NCBI GenBank assembly: GCA_902561795.1
Contig: CACERG010000015.1
Location: 1-49,204 of the forward strand
Length of the DNA stretch: 49,204 bases
Direction: 5' to 3'
DNA from: an uncultured Bacteroidota bacterium
GTDB lineage: Bacteria; Bacteroidota; Bacteroidia; Flavobacteriales; Flavobacteriaceae
A program made the translations under genes and the position numbers. The number at the start of each line of letters is the position of its first letter. Within the stretch, counting starts at the first letter, position 1. Positions 7,300-16,827 of this stretch are shown one piece after another. Below the pieces are notes generated by a model. The model saw only the letters and a program-made list of their open reading frames with translations. It ran no database searches and had not been told where the DNA came from.

Positions 7300-9887
7300 T
7301 GGCACGTAAAACTAAAATTGAAAGATTTAACGAAAAAGTTCTCTCTCGATTTCAAATTTACAATAGCTTATTCTTAACTCTTCCATTTAAAACTATTAAG
7401 CAAACGTCGCTATTAATGCCGCTTTTTGCTGAACATTGCCGTATCGAATATGAAAAAAATTCAAATCCAACTGAAATTCTAAAATCCTTTTTTAGTCAGT
7501 ATGCACCTGATTTAAAGCCTCAAGAAGAGCAAGACTTACTATTTAATTTTATTCAATACATTGAACGCCAGGTTGTACTTTTTGATGCCATTGAAGATGC
7601 AGGGTTTTCATATGTAAATAATATGCATGGTAGGGGAACAATTCGAAGCATAAAGGAAGAGGCTTCTAATAAACAGTTAGAAACAGAGTTAATAGATTAT
7701 ATTAAGCGTTTTAAAGTTCGCATTGTTCTAACTGCTCATCCTACACAGTTTTATCCAGATAATGTTTTAGTTATTATTAATGAGTTATCAAAATCTATTG
7801 CATCCGATGATTTGGATAATATCAAAAAGCTTCTTGTTCAACTTGGGAAAACACCTTTTTATAAAAAGGAAAAGCCCAGTCCATATGAGGAAGCTGTAAG
7901 CTTAATATGGTTTCTTGAAAATATTTTCTATCATTCTGCAAGTACAATCTACAATTATATTGATGAACATATAATTAATTCAGAAGATCTTGATAATTCA
8001 ATCTTTGACTTTGGTTTCTGGCCAGGTGGAGATAGAGACGGTAACCCTTTTGTTACCCCAGAAATAACTCTTAAAACCTCTGAGCGCCTTCAATTTTCAA
8101 TTTTAAGAAACTATTATCGTGATTTAAGAAAGCTAAAAAGGAAAATAACATTTCCAGGTCTTGAAAATCGTATTGAATCTCTTGAAAGTTTAATGTTTAA
8201 TCAACTTTTTTACCCAGAGCGGAATAAAAATTTTTCTATTGAATTTATTAATTCTGAGTTAAAAATAGTTTTTGATTCTTTGGTAAATAATCATGATGGC
8301 CTCTACAAAAATGATGTTTTAGATTTAATTCACAAAGTGCGCCTTTTCGGTCTTCACTTTGCCAGTTTAGATATTCGACAAGACTCACGAATTCATCACA
8401 AAGTTTTTAATAAAATTGTTTCACACCCCAATATTTTAAAATATACTAAAAATTTACCTAAAAATTATTTGAGTTTAAGCACAGAGGACCGTTGTAAATG
8501 TCTTATCGAAATGAGTGGCGATGTACCACCAAAAATATTTAAAGATGAATTAACATACCAAACTTTGGAGAGTATCCGAAGCATGCAGAAAATACAAACT
8601 AAAAATGGTGAAAGAGGATGCAATAGATACATAATTAGCAATTGTCAAACTTTAGAAAATATACTTGAATTATTTGCTATGTGCCGCTTAAGTAACTGGA
8701 GTACACCAAAAGTAGATTTTATTCCATTATTCGAAACTATTCCAGATTTAGAAAATGCAAGCAAAGTGATGAGATCTTTATTTAATAATCCAATTTATTT
8801 AAATCATTTGAAGACTAGAGGCATGAAACAAACCATTATGTTGGGTTTTTCTGATGGTACCAAAGATGGGGGATATTTTATGGCGAATTGGAGCATCTAT
8901 CTTGCAAAAGAATCACTTAGTAAACTTTCCAACGAATTTGGTGTTAGAGTTGCTTTTTTCGATGGTAGGGGAGGGCCACCAGCCAGAGGAGGTGGAAACA
9001 CTCACGAATTTTATGCCTCAATGGGAGATACAATTCAAAGTGATGATATTCAGATAACAATACAAGGGCAAACAATAAGTTCAAATTTTGGTACTTTGGA
9101 TTCTTCACAATTTAATTTTGAGCAGCTTTTGAGTTCTGGGATTGAGAATCAAATTCTGAATCCAGGAAAAAATAATTTGACAGATGATGACCGTAAATTA
9201 ATGGATAGTATAGCAAAAATAAGCTACAAAGCTTATAAAGATTTTAAGGCTCACCCTTCATTTGTGCCTTATCTTCAGCACATGTCCACATTACCTTATT
9301 ATGCCAAAGCAAATATAGGTAGTAGACCTTCAAAACGAGGTAAGTCAGATACTTTTAAATTTGAAGACTTAAGAGCAATACCGTTTGTAGGAAGTTGGAG
9401 CCAACTAAAACAAAATGTTCCAGGTTTTTTTGGTCTAGGAATTTCATTGAAGACCATCATTGACGAAGGGAAATTAGATGAATTAAAAAAACTATTTAAA
9501 AGTTCTAAGTTTTTTCGAACTCTCATCTTCAATAGTATGATGAGCCTCTCAAAGTCATTTTTTAAATTAACAACATACATGAAAGATGATAAAGTATTCG
9601 GTGAATTTTGGAGTCTAATTTTTAAAGAATATAAACTTACAAAAGAAGTTCTTTTAAAAATAAGTGGATTCGAATCTTTAATGGAAAATGAGGCTGCTGG
9701 GAGGGCATCCATTAAAGCAAGAGAGGAAATTGTTCAACCTCTTTTAACAATTCAGCAATATGCTTTAATGGAGCTACAGATTTTAAGAAAACAAACTAGT
9801 TCTAACACAAAAAAAATAAAAGATCTAGAGGCAATGGTAACTAGATCTCTTTTTGGAAACATAAATGCGAGCAGAAATTCAGCTTGA
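7299..9887 (+). CDS. ppc: phosphoenolpyruvate carboxylase
   Basis: Carboxylates PEP with bicarbonate to oxaloacetate, refilling the TCA cycle. Family motifs are present: VLTAHPTQ with catalytic His147, FGFWPGGDRDGNPFVT, LGFSDGTKDGGYFMANW, and the catalytic loop FFDGRGGPPARGGGNTHEFYAS. The length of 862 aa is normal. The chain ends NASRNSA, whereas many PEP carboxylases end in NTG. The start is the ATG at 7299, overlapping the stop of the Lrp-type gene; an in-frame TTG sits one codon earlier. It ends two bases before the stop of convergent aroB. Confidence 0.95.
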   Translation: MARKTKIERFNEKVLSRFQIYNSLFLTLPFKTIKQTSLLMPLFAEHCRIEYEKNSNPTEILKSFFSQYAPDLKPQEEQDLLFNFIQYIERQVVLFDAIEDAGFSYVNNMHGRGTIRSIKEEASNKQLETELIDYIKRFKVRIVLTAHPTQFYPDNVLVIINELSKSIASDDLDNIKKLLVQLGKTPFYKKEKPSPYEEAVSLIWFLENIFYHSASTIYNYIDEHIINSEDLDNSIFDFGFWPGGDRDGNPFVTPEITLKTSERLQFSILRNYYRDLRKLKRKITFPGLENRIESLESLMFNQLFYPERNKNFSIEFINSELKIVFDSLVNNHDGLYKNDVLDLIHKVRLFGLHFASLDIRQDSRIHHKVFNKIVSHPNILKYTKNLPKNYLSLSTEDRCKCLIEMSGDVPPKIFKDELTYQTLESIRSMQKIQTKNGERGCNRYIISNCQTLENILELFAMCRLSNWSTPKVDFIPLFETIPDLENASKVMRSLFNNPIYLNHLKTRGMKQTIMLGFSDGTKDGGYFMANWSIYLAKESLSKLSNEFGVRVAFFDGRGGPPARGGGNTHEFYASMGDTIQSDDIQITIQGQTISSNFGTLDSSQFNFEQLLSSGIENQILNPGKNNLTDDDRKLMDSIAKISYKAYKDFKAHPSFVPYLQHMSTLPYYAKANIGSRPSKRGKSDTFKFEDLRAIPFVGSWSQLKQNVPGFFGLGISLKTIIDEGKLDELKKLFKSSKFFRTLIFNSMMSLSKSFFKLTTYMKDDKVFGEFWSLIFKEYKLTKEVLLKISGFESLMENEAAGRASIKAREEIVQPLLTIQQYALMELQILRKQTSSNTKKIKDLEAMVTRSLFGNINASRNSA

Positions 9888-9889
9888 AT

Positions 9890-10942
9890 TTAGCTTTCAT
9901 AGAAGTCAAAAGCGTTATCCAATAACTTTTTGCCAACATTTACATCAATAACAGGTTTACTTATATCTTCCAACAATACAAAATTTATTTTCCCACGATC
10001 ATTTTTTTTATCATGGCTTAAGAGTGATATGATAGAATGTTTTTCTTTAGATTTAAAAATCACTTTTGGGAAGTATTTATTAAACGTATTTTTAATATCC
10101 AACGCCTTGTCGTAAGGGAATCCGCAGAGTTGAGTTGAAATATAAGCTTCCAATATCATACCTATGGATATTGCTTCGCCGTGAAGTAATCGTTTTTTAT
10201 CATTATGCTCAAGGAAATAAGATTCAATTGCATGTCCAAAAGTGTGTCCAAAATTTAATATTTTTCGTAAATTTTTTTCCTTATAATCTTTTAAAACAAT
10301 TCTCTTTTTGATATTAATAGAAGGCAATATATGTTTAGAAAGATTAGATATAATTAACAAATTGATTTTTTTTAATTTATCCCAATAAGAGGCGCTAGCA
10401 ATTAAACCATGCTTTAACATTTCTGCAAAACCACTTCTAATTTCTTCTTTTTGTAACGTTTTTAACCAATTGGAATCAATAATTACTTCTTTTGGTTCTT
10501 TAAAAATTCCTATTTGATTTTTTAATGATCCCAGATCAATCCCGGTCTTACCTCCCACTGAGGCATCTACCATTGATAGAAGGGTAGTGGGAATATTATA
10601 AAAATCAATACCACGCTTAAACGTACATGCCACAAAGCCTCCTAAATCACAAACAACACCTCCACCAAGGTTTATTAAAATAGAGTTGCGATCAGCACCT
10701 TTTTCAGTTAGTTTATGCCAAATCATTTCACAAGTTTTTATGTTTTTAAACTCCTCACCTGCATGCATTTCGATCAACTCATAATTAGTAAATTTAGTTT
10801 GTGAAATGAAATCTGATAAACACAACTTTTTGGTATTACTATCAACTAAAATAAAAATACTAGAGGTTTTACTTTTTAAAAGTTTTTTCGAAAGGTCAAA
10901 TAGAGCAGTTGACCCAAATGATATTTTTACTTTATTCTTCAT
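9890..10942 (-). CDS. aroB: 3-dehydroquinate synthase
   Basis: Second step of the shikimate pathway: converts DAHP to 3-dehydroquinate, using NAD+ and a divalent metal. Characteristic segments are LGGGVVCDLGGFVA, TTLLSMVDASVGGKTGIDL, KNQIGIFKEP, EEIRSGFAEMLKHGLI (metal ligand Glu) and LNFGHTFGHAIE (metal-binding His). The length of 350 aa is typical. It is convergent with ppc (2-base gap), with no visible hairpin between them. A 69-base gap separates it from smpB on the same strand, so it may be part of the clpB-smpB-aroB transcript or have its own promoter. Confidence 0.95.
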   Translation of the reverse strand: MKNKVKISFGSTALFDLSKKLLKSKTSSIFILVDSNTKKLCLSDFISQTKFTNYELIEMHAGEEFKNIKTCEMIWHKLTEKGADRNSILINLGGGVVCDLGGFVACTFKRGIDFYNIPTTLLSMVDASVGGKTGIDLGSLKNQIGIFKEPKEVIIDSNWLKTLQKEEIRSGFAEMLKHGLIASASYWDKLKKINLLIISNLSKHILPSINIKKRIVLKDYKEKNLRKILNFGHTFGHAIESYFLEHNDKKRLLHGEAISIGMILEAYISTQLCGFPYDKALDIKNTFNKYFPKVIFKSKEKHSIISLLSHDKKNDRGKINFVLLEDISKPVIDVNVGKKLLDNAFDFYES

Positions 10943-11011
10943 GACATTATATGTTTAATAAAATAATCATTAATTATTTTGAGCAAATAATTAGTGCCCA
11001 GTTATAAATTT

Positions 11012-11476
11012 TTATCTTTTTTTAAAAGTTTTTTTTATGCGGTCAAGATTTCTCTTATTTTCTCTGTCTTTTATGCTCTCCCTTTTATCATAAAGTTTTT
11101 TACCTTTAGCTAGAGCAATTTTTATTTTAGCAAAACCATTTTCATTAATAAAAACACGCAAAGGTACAATTGTTAATCCACTGTTTTTAACATCTTTATA
11201 AAGCTTCTTTAGTTCTTTTTTTTTTAATAGAAGTTTTCTTTGAGCTTTTGGTTTATGGTTAAATTTATTTGCAAACCCATATTCCTCTATGTTCATATTT
11301 ATTGTGAATAATTCACCCTTTTCATTGAATTCACAAAAGCTTTCTGAAATTGATGCTTTACCATTTCGTATTGACTTTATTTCAGTTCCTGCAAGTACAA
11401 TTCCAGCAGTATATTCATCAATAAGATCGTATTCAAACCGCGCACGTTTATTTTGTATGTTAATCTTTTTAATCAC
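11012..11476 (-). CDS. smpB: SsrA (tmRNA)-binding protein SmpB
   Basis: Binds tmRNA and brings it to stalled ribosomes for trans-translation. The family N-terminus [14 protein letters not shown], the GTEIKSIR core and the basic C-terminal tail ([22 protein letters not shown]) are all present in 154 aa. The start appears to be GTG at 11476, because it gives the expected N-terminus and no in-frame ATG exists nearby. An out-of-frame ATG overlaps it and is immediately followed by TGA. The gene is 15 bases downstream of clpB, so co-transcription of two protein-quality-control genes is likely. A TATCTTTG box (11488 to 11481 on the minus strand) could add its own promoter. Confidence 0.93.
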   Translation of the reverse strand: MIKKINIQNKRARFEYDLIDEYTAGIVLAGTEIKSIRNGKASISESFCEFNEKGELFTINMNIEEYGFANKFNHKPKAQRKLLLKKKELKKLYKDVKNSGLTIVPLRVFINENGFAKIKIALAKGKKLYDKRESIKDRENKRNLDRIKKTFKKR

Positions 11477-11491
11477 ATTACAAAGATAATA

Positions 11492-14098
11492 TTAATCCTT
11501 GCTTGATATAAGTTCACCATTTCTAAAAATAAATGTTGAATCTATGTAATCAAAAATAATTTGTTTTTTACGTTGTATGTTATTAGATAATAATTCCTTA
11601 CTTAATGGATTAATTAATTTTTGTTGTATTACTCTTTTAACTGGACGTCCACCGTATTGAGGATCAAATCCTTTCTTTGCTAAATTTAAAATGGCTTTAT
11701 CAGTTACAAATAAATTTATTGATTTTTCTTTTAGCTTATTTTGGGTTATTGTTAACTGTAGCTTTACAATTTTTTCAATTTCATTCCGAGTAAGCGGAGT
11801 AAAAAGTATAGTTTCATCTATTCTATTTAAAAACTCAGGGCGAATATTTTTTTTCAAAAGTTCCATTACATTCAAAGTCGCCAGTTCTTCTGCTTTTTCA
11901 AAAGATTGATTATTTTTAAATGCTTTTTGAATTTCATCACTCCCTAAATTACTTGTCATAATTATTATACAATTTTTAAAATCTGCAACGCGCCCTTTGT
12001 TATCGGTCAACCTACCTTCATCAAGAACTTGTAAAAGAATATTAAAGGTGTCGGGATGAGCCTTTTCTATCTCGTCTAAGAGTACAACCGAATACGGTTT
12101 TCTTCTTATTGCCTCAGTTAGTTGTCCGCTTTCATCATAACCTACGTATCCCGGAGGAGAACCTATAAGTCTGCTAACCGAGTGTCTCTCTTGATATTCG
12201 CTCATATCAATTCTTGTAATATTATTTTCATTATCAAAAAGAAGCTCAGCTAAGGCTTTGGCAAGTTCTGTTTTCCCAACACCTGTTGTCCCTAAAAACA
12301 TAAAGCTCCCTATAGGCCTGTTTTCATCTTGTAGATCTGCCCTGCTTCTTCTGATAGCATCACTTACCGCTATTACAGCTTTCTCCTGTCCTACAAGCCT
12401 TTTATGTAAATTCTTTTCGAGGCTTAAAAGTTTTTCCCGTTCAGATTGAATCATTTTCGCAACTGGTACACCTGTCCATTTTGAAACAATTTCAGCAATA
12501 TCATCATAAGTTATCTCTTCTCTAATTAATGAATTTTCTGACTTAAATTTTGCAAGTTTATTTTTAAGTTCAGACATCTTTAATTCCTCATCTTGAAGTT
12601 TTCCATATCTAATTTCTGCAACTATACCATAATCCCCCTCTCTTTCTGAACGGTCAGCTTGAATCTTCAAGTCTTCAATATTTGATTTTGTTTGCTGAAG
12701 GTCATCAACAATTTGTTTCTCTTTTTGCCATTTAGCATAAAGAGATTTTCTGTTTTCTTTTAATTCAAAAACCTCTTTATTTAATAGTATAACCTTCTTT
12801 TCGTCTTTTTCTCGCTTTAAAGCAACTATTTCAATTTCAATTTGTCGAATCCTACGATCTAGTATATCTAGTTCTTCAGGCTTTGAATTCATTTCCATTT
12901 TTAATTTTGATGCTGCTTCATCAATTAAATCTATCGCTTTGTCTGGTAAAAATCGATTTCTGATATAACGATTAGAAAGGGAAACAGCGCCGATTATCGC
13001 ATCGTCTTTTATCCTAACTTTGTGATGCATTTCATATTTTTCTTTTATCCCTCTTAGAATTGAAATAGTACTTTCCGTATCGGGTTCATTGACACTAACT
13101 TTTTGAAATCTCCTTTCTAATGCTTTATCTTTTTCGATGTATTTTTGATATTCATCTAAAGTAGTAGCCCCAATTGCACGCAAATCACCCCTTGCAAGTG
13201 CTGGTTTAAGTATGTTAGCGGCATCAATAGAACCTTCACTTCCCCCTGCACCTACTAGTGTATGGATTTCATCAATGAAAAGAACTAAATCACCATCACT
13301 TTTTATTACTTCTTTTATTACGCTTTTAAGTCTTTCTTCGAATTCACCTTTATATTTTGCACCTGCAATAAGTGTTCCCATATCTAAAGAATAAATCAAC
13401 TTGTTTTTTAAATTTTCAGGAACATCACCTTCAATTATTCTATGAGCAAGTCCTTCTGCAATTGCAGTTTTACCAGTTCCAGGTTCACCAACCAACACTG
13501 GATTATTTTTTGTACGCCTACTTAGTATTTGTAAAAGTCTTCTTATTTCTTCGTCTCTTCCAATAACAGGATCAAGCTTGCCCTCAACAGCCATTTGATT
13601 CAGATTGATGGCATATTTATTTAAAGAATTATAGTTACTTTCAGCAGAAACCGAAGTTACTTTTTCTCCTTTACGAAGTTCTTCTATTGCCAATTCTAAT
13701 TTTACTTTGGTTATCCTTTCGTCTTTTAAAATATTTGAGATTTTACTTTTTGACTCAAAAATCGAAATCAAAAGATGTTCAACTGTAACATATTCATCTC
13801 CAGTATTTTTTGCAATGTTAATCGAATTCATTAAAGTTTGGGATGCACTTTTAGATAAATTTTGAGTATTTCCTTCAACTTTTGAAAAGGTATTTAAAAT
13901 GTTTTCATTTAAACTCTTTACTCTAGATATATCGACTTTTAGTCTATTAAATACAAAAGGTAAAACATTCTCATCAACCTCAAGTATTCCAGAAAATAAA
14001 TGCTCGTTTTCAACTTGTGGATGTTTATTTTCATAAGCGTTTTGTTGAGCAGCTTGCAAAGACTCTTGTGCTTTTAAAGTTAGTTTATTCAAATTCAT
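11492..14098 (-). CDS. clpB: ATP-dependent disaggregase chaperone ClpB
   Basis: Hexameric AAA+ chaperone that pulls proteins out of aggregates, working with DnaK. The order is an N-terminal Clp domain (1-145), NBD1 with Walker A GEPGTGKT (204-211) and Walker B LFIDEIH, and a long coiled-coil middle domain (about 410-530). Then comes NBD2 with Walker [20 protein letters not shown], and the pore-loop type [18 protein letters not shown]. The length of 868 aa and the middle domain distinguish it from ClpA and ClpC. It is divergent from glyA across 225 bases, and smpB follows 15 bases downstream. No CIRCE-like element is seen upstream. Confidence 0.96.
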   Translation of the reverse strand: MNLNKLTLKAQESLQAAQQNAYENKHPQVENEHLFSGILEVDENVLPFVFNRLKVDISRVKSLNENILNTFSKVEGNTQNLSKSASQTLMNSINIAKNTGDEYVTVEHLLISIFESKSKISNILKDERITKVKLELAIEELRKGEKVTSVSAESNYNSLNKYAINLNQMAVEGKLDPVIGRDEEIRRLLQILSRRTKNNPVLVGEPGTGKTAIAEGLAHRIIEGDVPENLKNKLIYSLDMGTLIAGAKYKGEFEERLKSVIKEVIKSDGDLVLFIDEIHTLVGAGGSEGSIDAANILKPALARGDLRAIGATTLDEYQKYIEKDKALERRFQKVSVNEPDTESTISILRGIKEKYEMHHKVRIKDDAIIGAVSLSNRYIRNRFLPDKAIDLIDEAASKLKMEMNSKPEELDILDRRIRQIEIEIVALKREKDEKKVILLNKEVFELKENRKSLYAKWQKEKQIVDDLQQTKSNIEDLKIQADRSEREGDYGIVAEIRYGKLQDEELKMSELKNKLAKFKSENSLIREEITYDDIAEIVSKWTGVPVAKMIQSEREKLLSLEKNLHKRLVGQEKAVIAVSDAIRRSRADLQDENRPIGSFMFLGTTGVGKTELAKALAELLFDNENNITRIDMSEYQERHSVSRLIGSPPGYVGYDESGQLTEAIRRKPYSVVLLDEIEKAHPDTFNILLQVLDEGRLTDNKGRVADFKNCIIIMTSNLGSDEIQKAFKNNQSFEKAEELATLNVMELLKKNIRPEFLNRIDETILFTPLTRNEIEKIVKLQLTITQNKLKEKSINLFVTDKAILNLAKKGFDPQYGGRPVKRVIQQKLINPLSKELLSNNIQRKKQIIFDYIDSTFIFRNGELISSKD

Positions 14099-14323
14099 AA
14101 CAATTTTTTATTTCGAATATGCAAAGTCTATTCCAATTACAATTCTATGTCCTTTTGACATATAAACTGTTGTTTATTAAGTCATTATGACAGATTAAAT
14201 GAACATATAATTGGTAAAATTGTCTGTTACTTGTTAATTAATCTTGAATAAATCATTAATATTTAGAAAAATTGATGTTAAAAAGGATATCGAATTGTTT
14301 AATTTTGAAATTAAAATTAGGTT
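14099..14323. other. divergent intergenic region between clpB and glyA
   Basis: This 225-bp region holds the promoters of both flanking genes but no gene I can support. A TAATTTTG at 14300-14307 fits TAnnTTTG for glyA, but the nearest upstream TTG (14272-14274) is 25 bases away, which is long. A short palindrome GTCATTATGAC lies at 14181-14191 on the clpB side. Nothing is strong enough for a firm promoter call. Confidence 0.4.
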
Positions 14324-15598
14324 ATGAGGAGCGATAGGGCAATATTTGATTTATTAGAAGCAGAGAAGTATCGCCAATCAAATGGTATAGAATTAATAGC
14401 TTCTGAAAACTTTACAAGTCCTGAAGTAATGGAGGCTTGCGGATCAATTTTGACTAACAAATATGCCGAGGGCTACCCAGGGAAAAGATATTACGGAGGG
14501 TGTGAGGTTGTTGATAAAGTAGAGCTAATTGCAATTGAAAGAGCAAAAGTGCTTTTTGGTGCAGCTTATGCTAATGTTCAGCCTCACTCTGGTTCTCAAG
14601 CAAACACTGCGGTTTTTCATGCATTTTTGAAGCCAGGCGATAAAATACTAGGCTTTGACTTATCTCATGGTGGTCATCTTACACATGGATCACCAGTTAA
14701 CTTTTCTGGGCGTTTGTATAGGTCTCATTTTTATGGAGTAGATAAAGATTCAGGACGTCTTGACTACGAAAACATACTAAAAATAGCAGGTGAAGTTAAA
14801 CCACAAATGATCATTGCTGGAGCCTCAGCATATTCAAGAGATATCGATTTTGCCAAATTTCGTGAAATAGCTGACTCAGTAGGTGCTTTTCTTTTAGCTG
14901 ATATTTCACATCCTTCAGGTATGATTGCTACGGGTCTTTTAACTGATCCGATTCCTCACTGTCATGTTGTAACAACAACAACTCATAAAACATTAAGAGG
15001 GCCTCGTGGTGGACTAATACTTATGGGAAAAGATTTTGAAAATCCATTTGGCCTTACTCTTAAAAATGGAAAACTGCAAAAAATGTCGCATATTTTAAAT
15101 ATGGCTGTTTTCCCTGGAAATCAGGGTGGTCCATTAATGCATGTTATTGCTGGTAAGGCAATTGCATTTGAAGAGGCACAGCAGCCAAGCTTTAAAAAAT
15201 ACATGGCTCAGGTTCGAAATAACGCTAAGGCTATGGCTAATTCTTTTTTAAAGTTAGATTATAATTTAATATCTGGTGGTACTGATAATCATATGATGCT
15301 AATTGATCTTAGGAATAAACATATTTCTGGTAAAGATGCTGAACTTGCTTTGGTAAAGGCCGATATTACTGCAAACAAAAATATGGTTCCTTTTGATGAT
15401 AAATCTCCATTTGTCACTTCTGGAATAAGAGTAGGTACAGCAGCCATAACTACACGAGGTTTGAAGGAAGACCAAATGGGAGAAATTGTAAATATGATTG
15501 ATCGGGTAATTTTAAATTATAATGACGATTTAATTATAAGTGAAGTTGCTAATCAAGTAAATGCTTTAATGCGTGGCAGACCTTTATTTAATTCTTAA
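14324..15598 (+). CDS. glyA: serine hydroxymethyltransferase
   Basis: PLP enzyme that converts serine and tetrahydrofolate to glycine and methylene-THF, the main one-carbon supply. The N-terminal [39 protein letters not shown] region is diagnostic. The PLP lysine is Lys222 in [14 protein letters not shown]. The length of 424 aa is typical. It stands alone, divergent from clpB and convergent with the glutaminyl cyclase gene, whose stop lies 4 bases beyond. Confidence 0.96.
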   Translation: MRSDRAIFDLLEAEKYRQSNGIELIASENFTSPEVMEACGSILTNKYAEGYPGKRYYGGCEVVDKVELIAIERAKVLFGAAYANVQPHSGSQANTAVFHAFLKPGDKILGFDLSHGGHLTHGSPVNFSGRLYRSHFYGVDKDSGRLDYENILKIAGEVKPQMIIAGASAYSRDIDFAKFREIADSVGAFLLADISHPSGMIATGLLTDPIPHCHVVTTTTHKTLRGPRGGLILMGKDFENPFGLTLKNGKLQKMSHILNMAVFPGNQGGPLMHVIAGKAIAFEEAQQPSFKKYMAQVRNNAKAMANSFLKLDYNLISGGTDNHMMLIDLRNKHISGKDAELALVKADITANKNMVPFDDKSPFVTSGIRVGTAAITTRGLKEDQMGEIVNMIDRVILNYNDDLIISEVANQVNALMRGRPLFNS

Positions 15599-15602
15599 AA
15601 AA

Positions 15603-16625
15603 CTAAAACTTCGACAAAATTTTAACCTCAAACATCTTATTCCAATTTTTACCGGTTATAAAAAAAGTATCATGCTTCTTATGATAAGCAATTCCATTTA
15701 GAACATTTAACTTATTATGTTGTTTTACTTTTTCCTTAAGTCCTGAAAAGTCTACAACACCATCAACACCGCCAGTAATAGGATTTATTATAACCACAAC
15801 GTCCTTTTGAAATTGATAAGTATTGGCATATATTTTCCCAGAAACCCATTCTAATTCATTGATTTTTCTGAGAGCTGATTTATTTGTAACAACTTGAATT
15901 CTGTTTTCTTCCTTAAAATCATTTGGATTAAGAATCCATATATTTTCACTTCCATCAGATTTGTATAGCTTATTTCCATCATTACATAATCCCCATCCCT
16001 CTTTGCTTTCAAAATATGAGAACGATTTGATCATTTCTAAATTTGTTTTGTTGTATATAAAGCCTTTTAAAGATTTCCAAGTTAGTTGGATTATTTTGTC
16101 ATGTATCAAAGTAATACCCTCTCCAAAAAATGCATCATCCAATTTTTTGATTTCTATGATTTCACCAGTTTTATAATTAACCTTTCTCAAAGTTGATTTT
16201 CCATTCAGCCCTGTACTTTCATACAGGGTGTCTCCATCGAATTCTAATCCCTGGGTGTATGCTTCTATATCATGGGGGAAAATATTTACTATTTCGTATT
16301 TATAAAGCTTTGGCGGTTTGTGTGATAAAAGAGTGTAGATTATATTTTTTTTAAATATTTTATCTCCCTTTTTCAATTCTACTCTTATATTATATTCACC
16401 TAAGGGATCTGTTTCCAGAAATTTATGGGTTTTCTCGATCTGCTTATTATTTAAGTAGTATGAAGTATCAAAATCTTCAAGTGATGTTTTAACAACTAAG
16501 TTTAAAACTTTTTCAAAACTTCCTTTGTTACCTTTTATGCCTGTTAAAATTTGAATTTTTGGTTCAGCACTACTACTACAATTAAGAATAAGTATTGAAA
16601 TAATAATATTTAAAAAAAACTTCAT
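15603..16625 (-). CDS. glutaminyl-peptide cyclotransferase, lipoprotein
   Basis: Predicted glutaminyl cyclase of the plant/bacterial beta-propeller type, which turns N-terminal Gln into pyroglutamate on exported peptides. A signal peptide ends ILNCSS, so Cys16 is the likely lipid site. The C-terminal 230 residues hold the family repeats: YTQGLEFDGDTLYESTGL, FFGEGITLIHDKIIQLTW, NELEWVSGKIYANTY and LNGIAYHKKHDTFFITGKNW. The first 100 residues look like a separate beta domain. The location should be periplasmic or outer-membrane lipoprotein. Its substrates are unknown; proteins whose mature N-terminus is Gln are candidates. Confidence 0.87.
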   Translation of the reverse strand: MKFFLNIIISILILNCSSSAEPKIQILTGIKGNKGSFEKVLNLVVKTSLEDFDTSYYLNNKQIEKTHKFLETDPLGEYNIRVELKKGDKIFKKNIIYTLLSHKPPKLYKYEIVNIFPHDIEAYTQGLEFDGDTLYESTGLNGKSTLRKVNYKTGEIIEIKKLDDAFFGEGITLIHDKIIQLTWKSLKGFIYNKTNLEMIKSFSYFESKEGWGLCNDGNKLYKSDGSENIWILNPNDFKEENRIQVVTNKSALRKINELEWVSGKIYANTYQFQKDVVVIINPITGGVDGVVDFSGLKEKVKQHNKLNVLNGIAYHKKHDTFFITGKNWNKMFEVKILSKF

Positions 16626-16680
16626 TTTATTTTTTTGCTTGTTACTTTAAACTGTTTCACAAATTAAGAATTTAAAATCA

Positions 16681-16711
16681 TTGTTGAAATCAGACTAACA
16701 GTTTATATTTG
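16681..16711 (+). promoter_or_regulatory. Bacteroidota-type promoter of the SRP RNA gene
   Basis: TTGTTG at 16681-16686, a 17-base spacer, then TATATTTG at 16704-16711. This closely matches the Bacteroidota consensus TTG-N17-23-TAnnTTTG. Counting the final G as -7 places the start at about 16718, exactly at the first GGGC of the SRP RNA. Confidence 0.75.
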
Positions 16712-16716
16712 CTAAT

Positions 16717-16812
16717 GGGCAAGTTCTACACAACCAGCTCCTGTTGAATCCCCCAGGGCGGGAACGCAGCAAGGGTAGGCGGTCGTAGCGGTGTGATGTA
16801 GGCAGCTTGCCC
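16717..16812 (+). ncRNA. ffs: signal recognition particle RNA (4.5S-like, small bacterial type)
   Basis: RNA of about 96 nt that binds Ffh and directs co-translational membrane targeting. The ends GGGCAAG (16717-16723) and CTTGCCC (16806-16812) form a closing stem, which can extend by three A/T pairs on each side. The apical part carries the Ffh-binding core CAGGGCGGGAACGCAGCAAGG, with a GGAA-type loop and the asymmetric AGCA side, on the plus strand. No Alu domain is present. The promoter at 16681-16711 predicts the same 5' end. The SDR gene begins 16 bases after it. Confidence 0.9.
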
Positions 16813-16827
16813 ATTTTATTTAAAAAT

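Noticed and set aside
9299-9712. Minus-strand open frame of 137 codons inside ppc
   Set aside because: It lies entirely within the well-supported PEP carboxylase gene, has no recognisable domain, and its composition is that of an antisense shadow.
14181-14191. GTCATTATGAC as a heat-shock operator for clpB
   Set aside because: It is short, does not resemble CIRCE or another known heat-shock element, and occurs once.
16807-16827. Longer N-terminus of the SDR protein from TTG 16807
   Set aside because: The TTG lies within the 3' stem of the SRP RNA, and the added residues precede the canonical short lead into the TGASSGLG loop. The ATG at 16828 is the better start.
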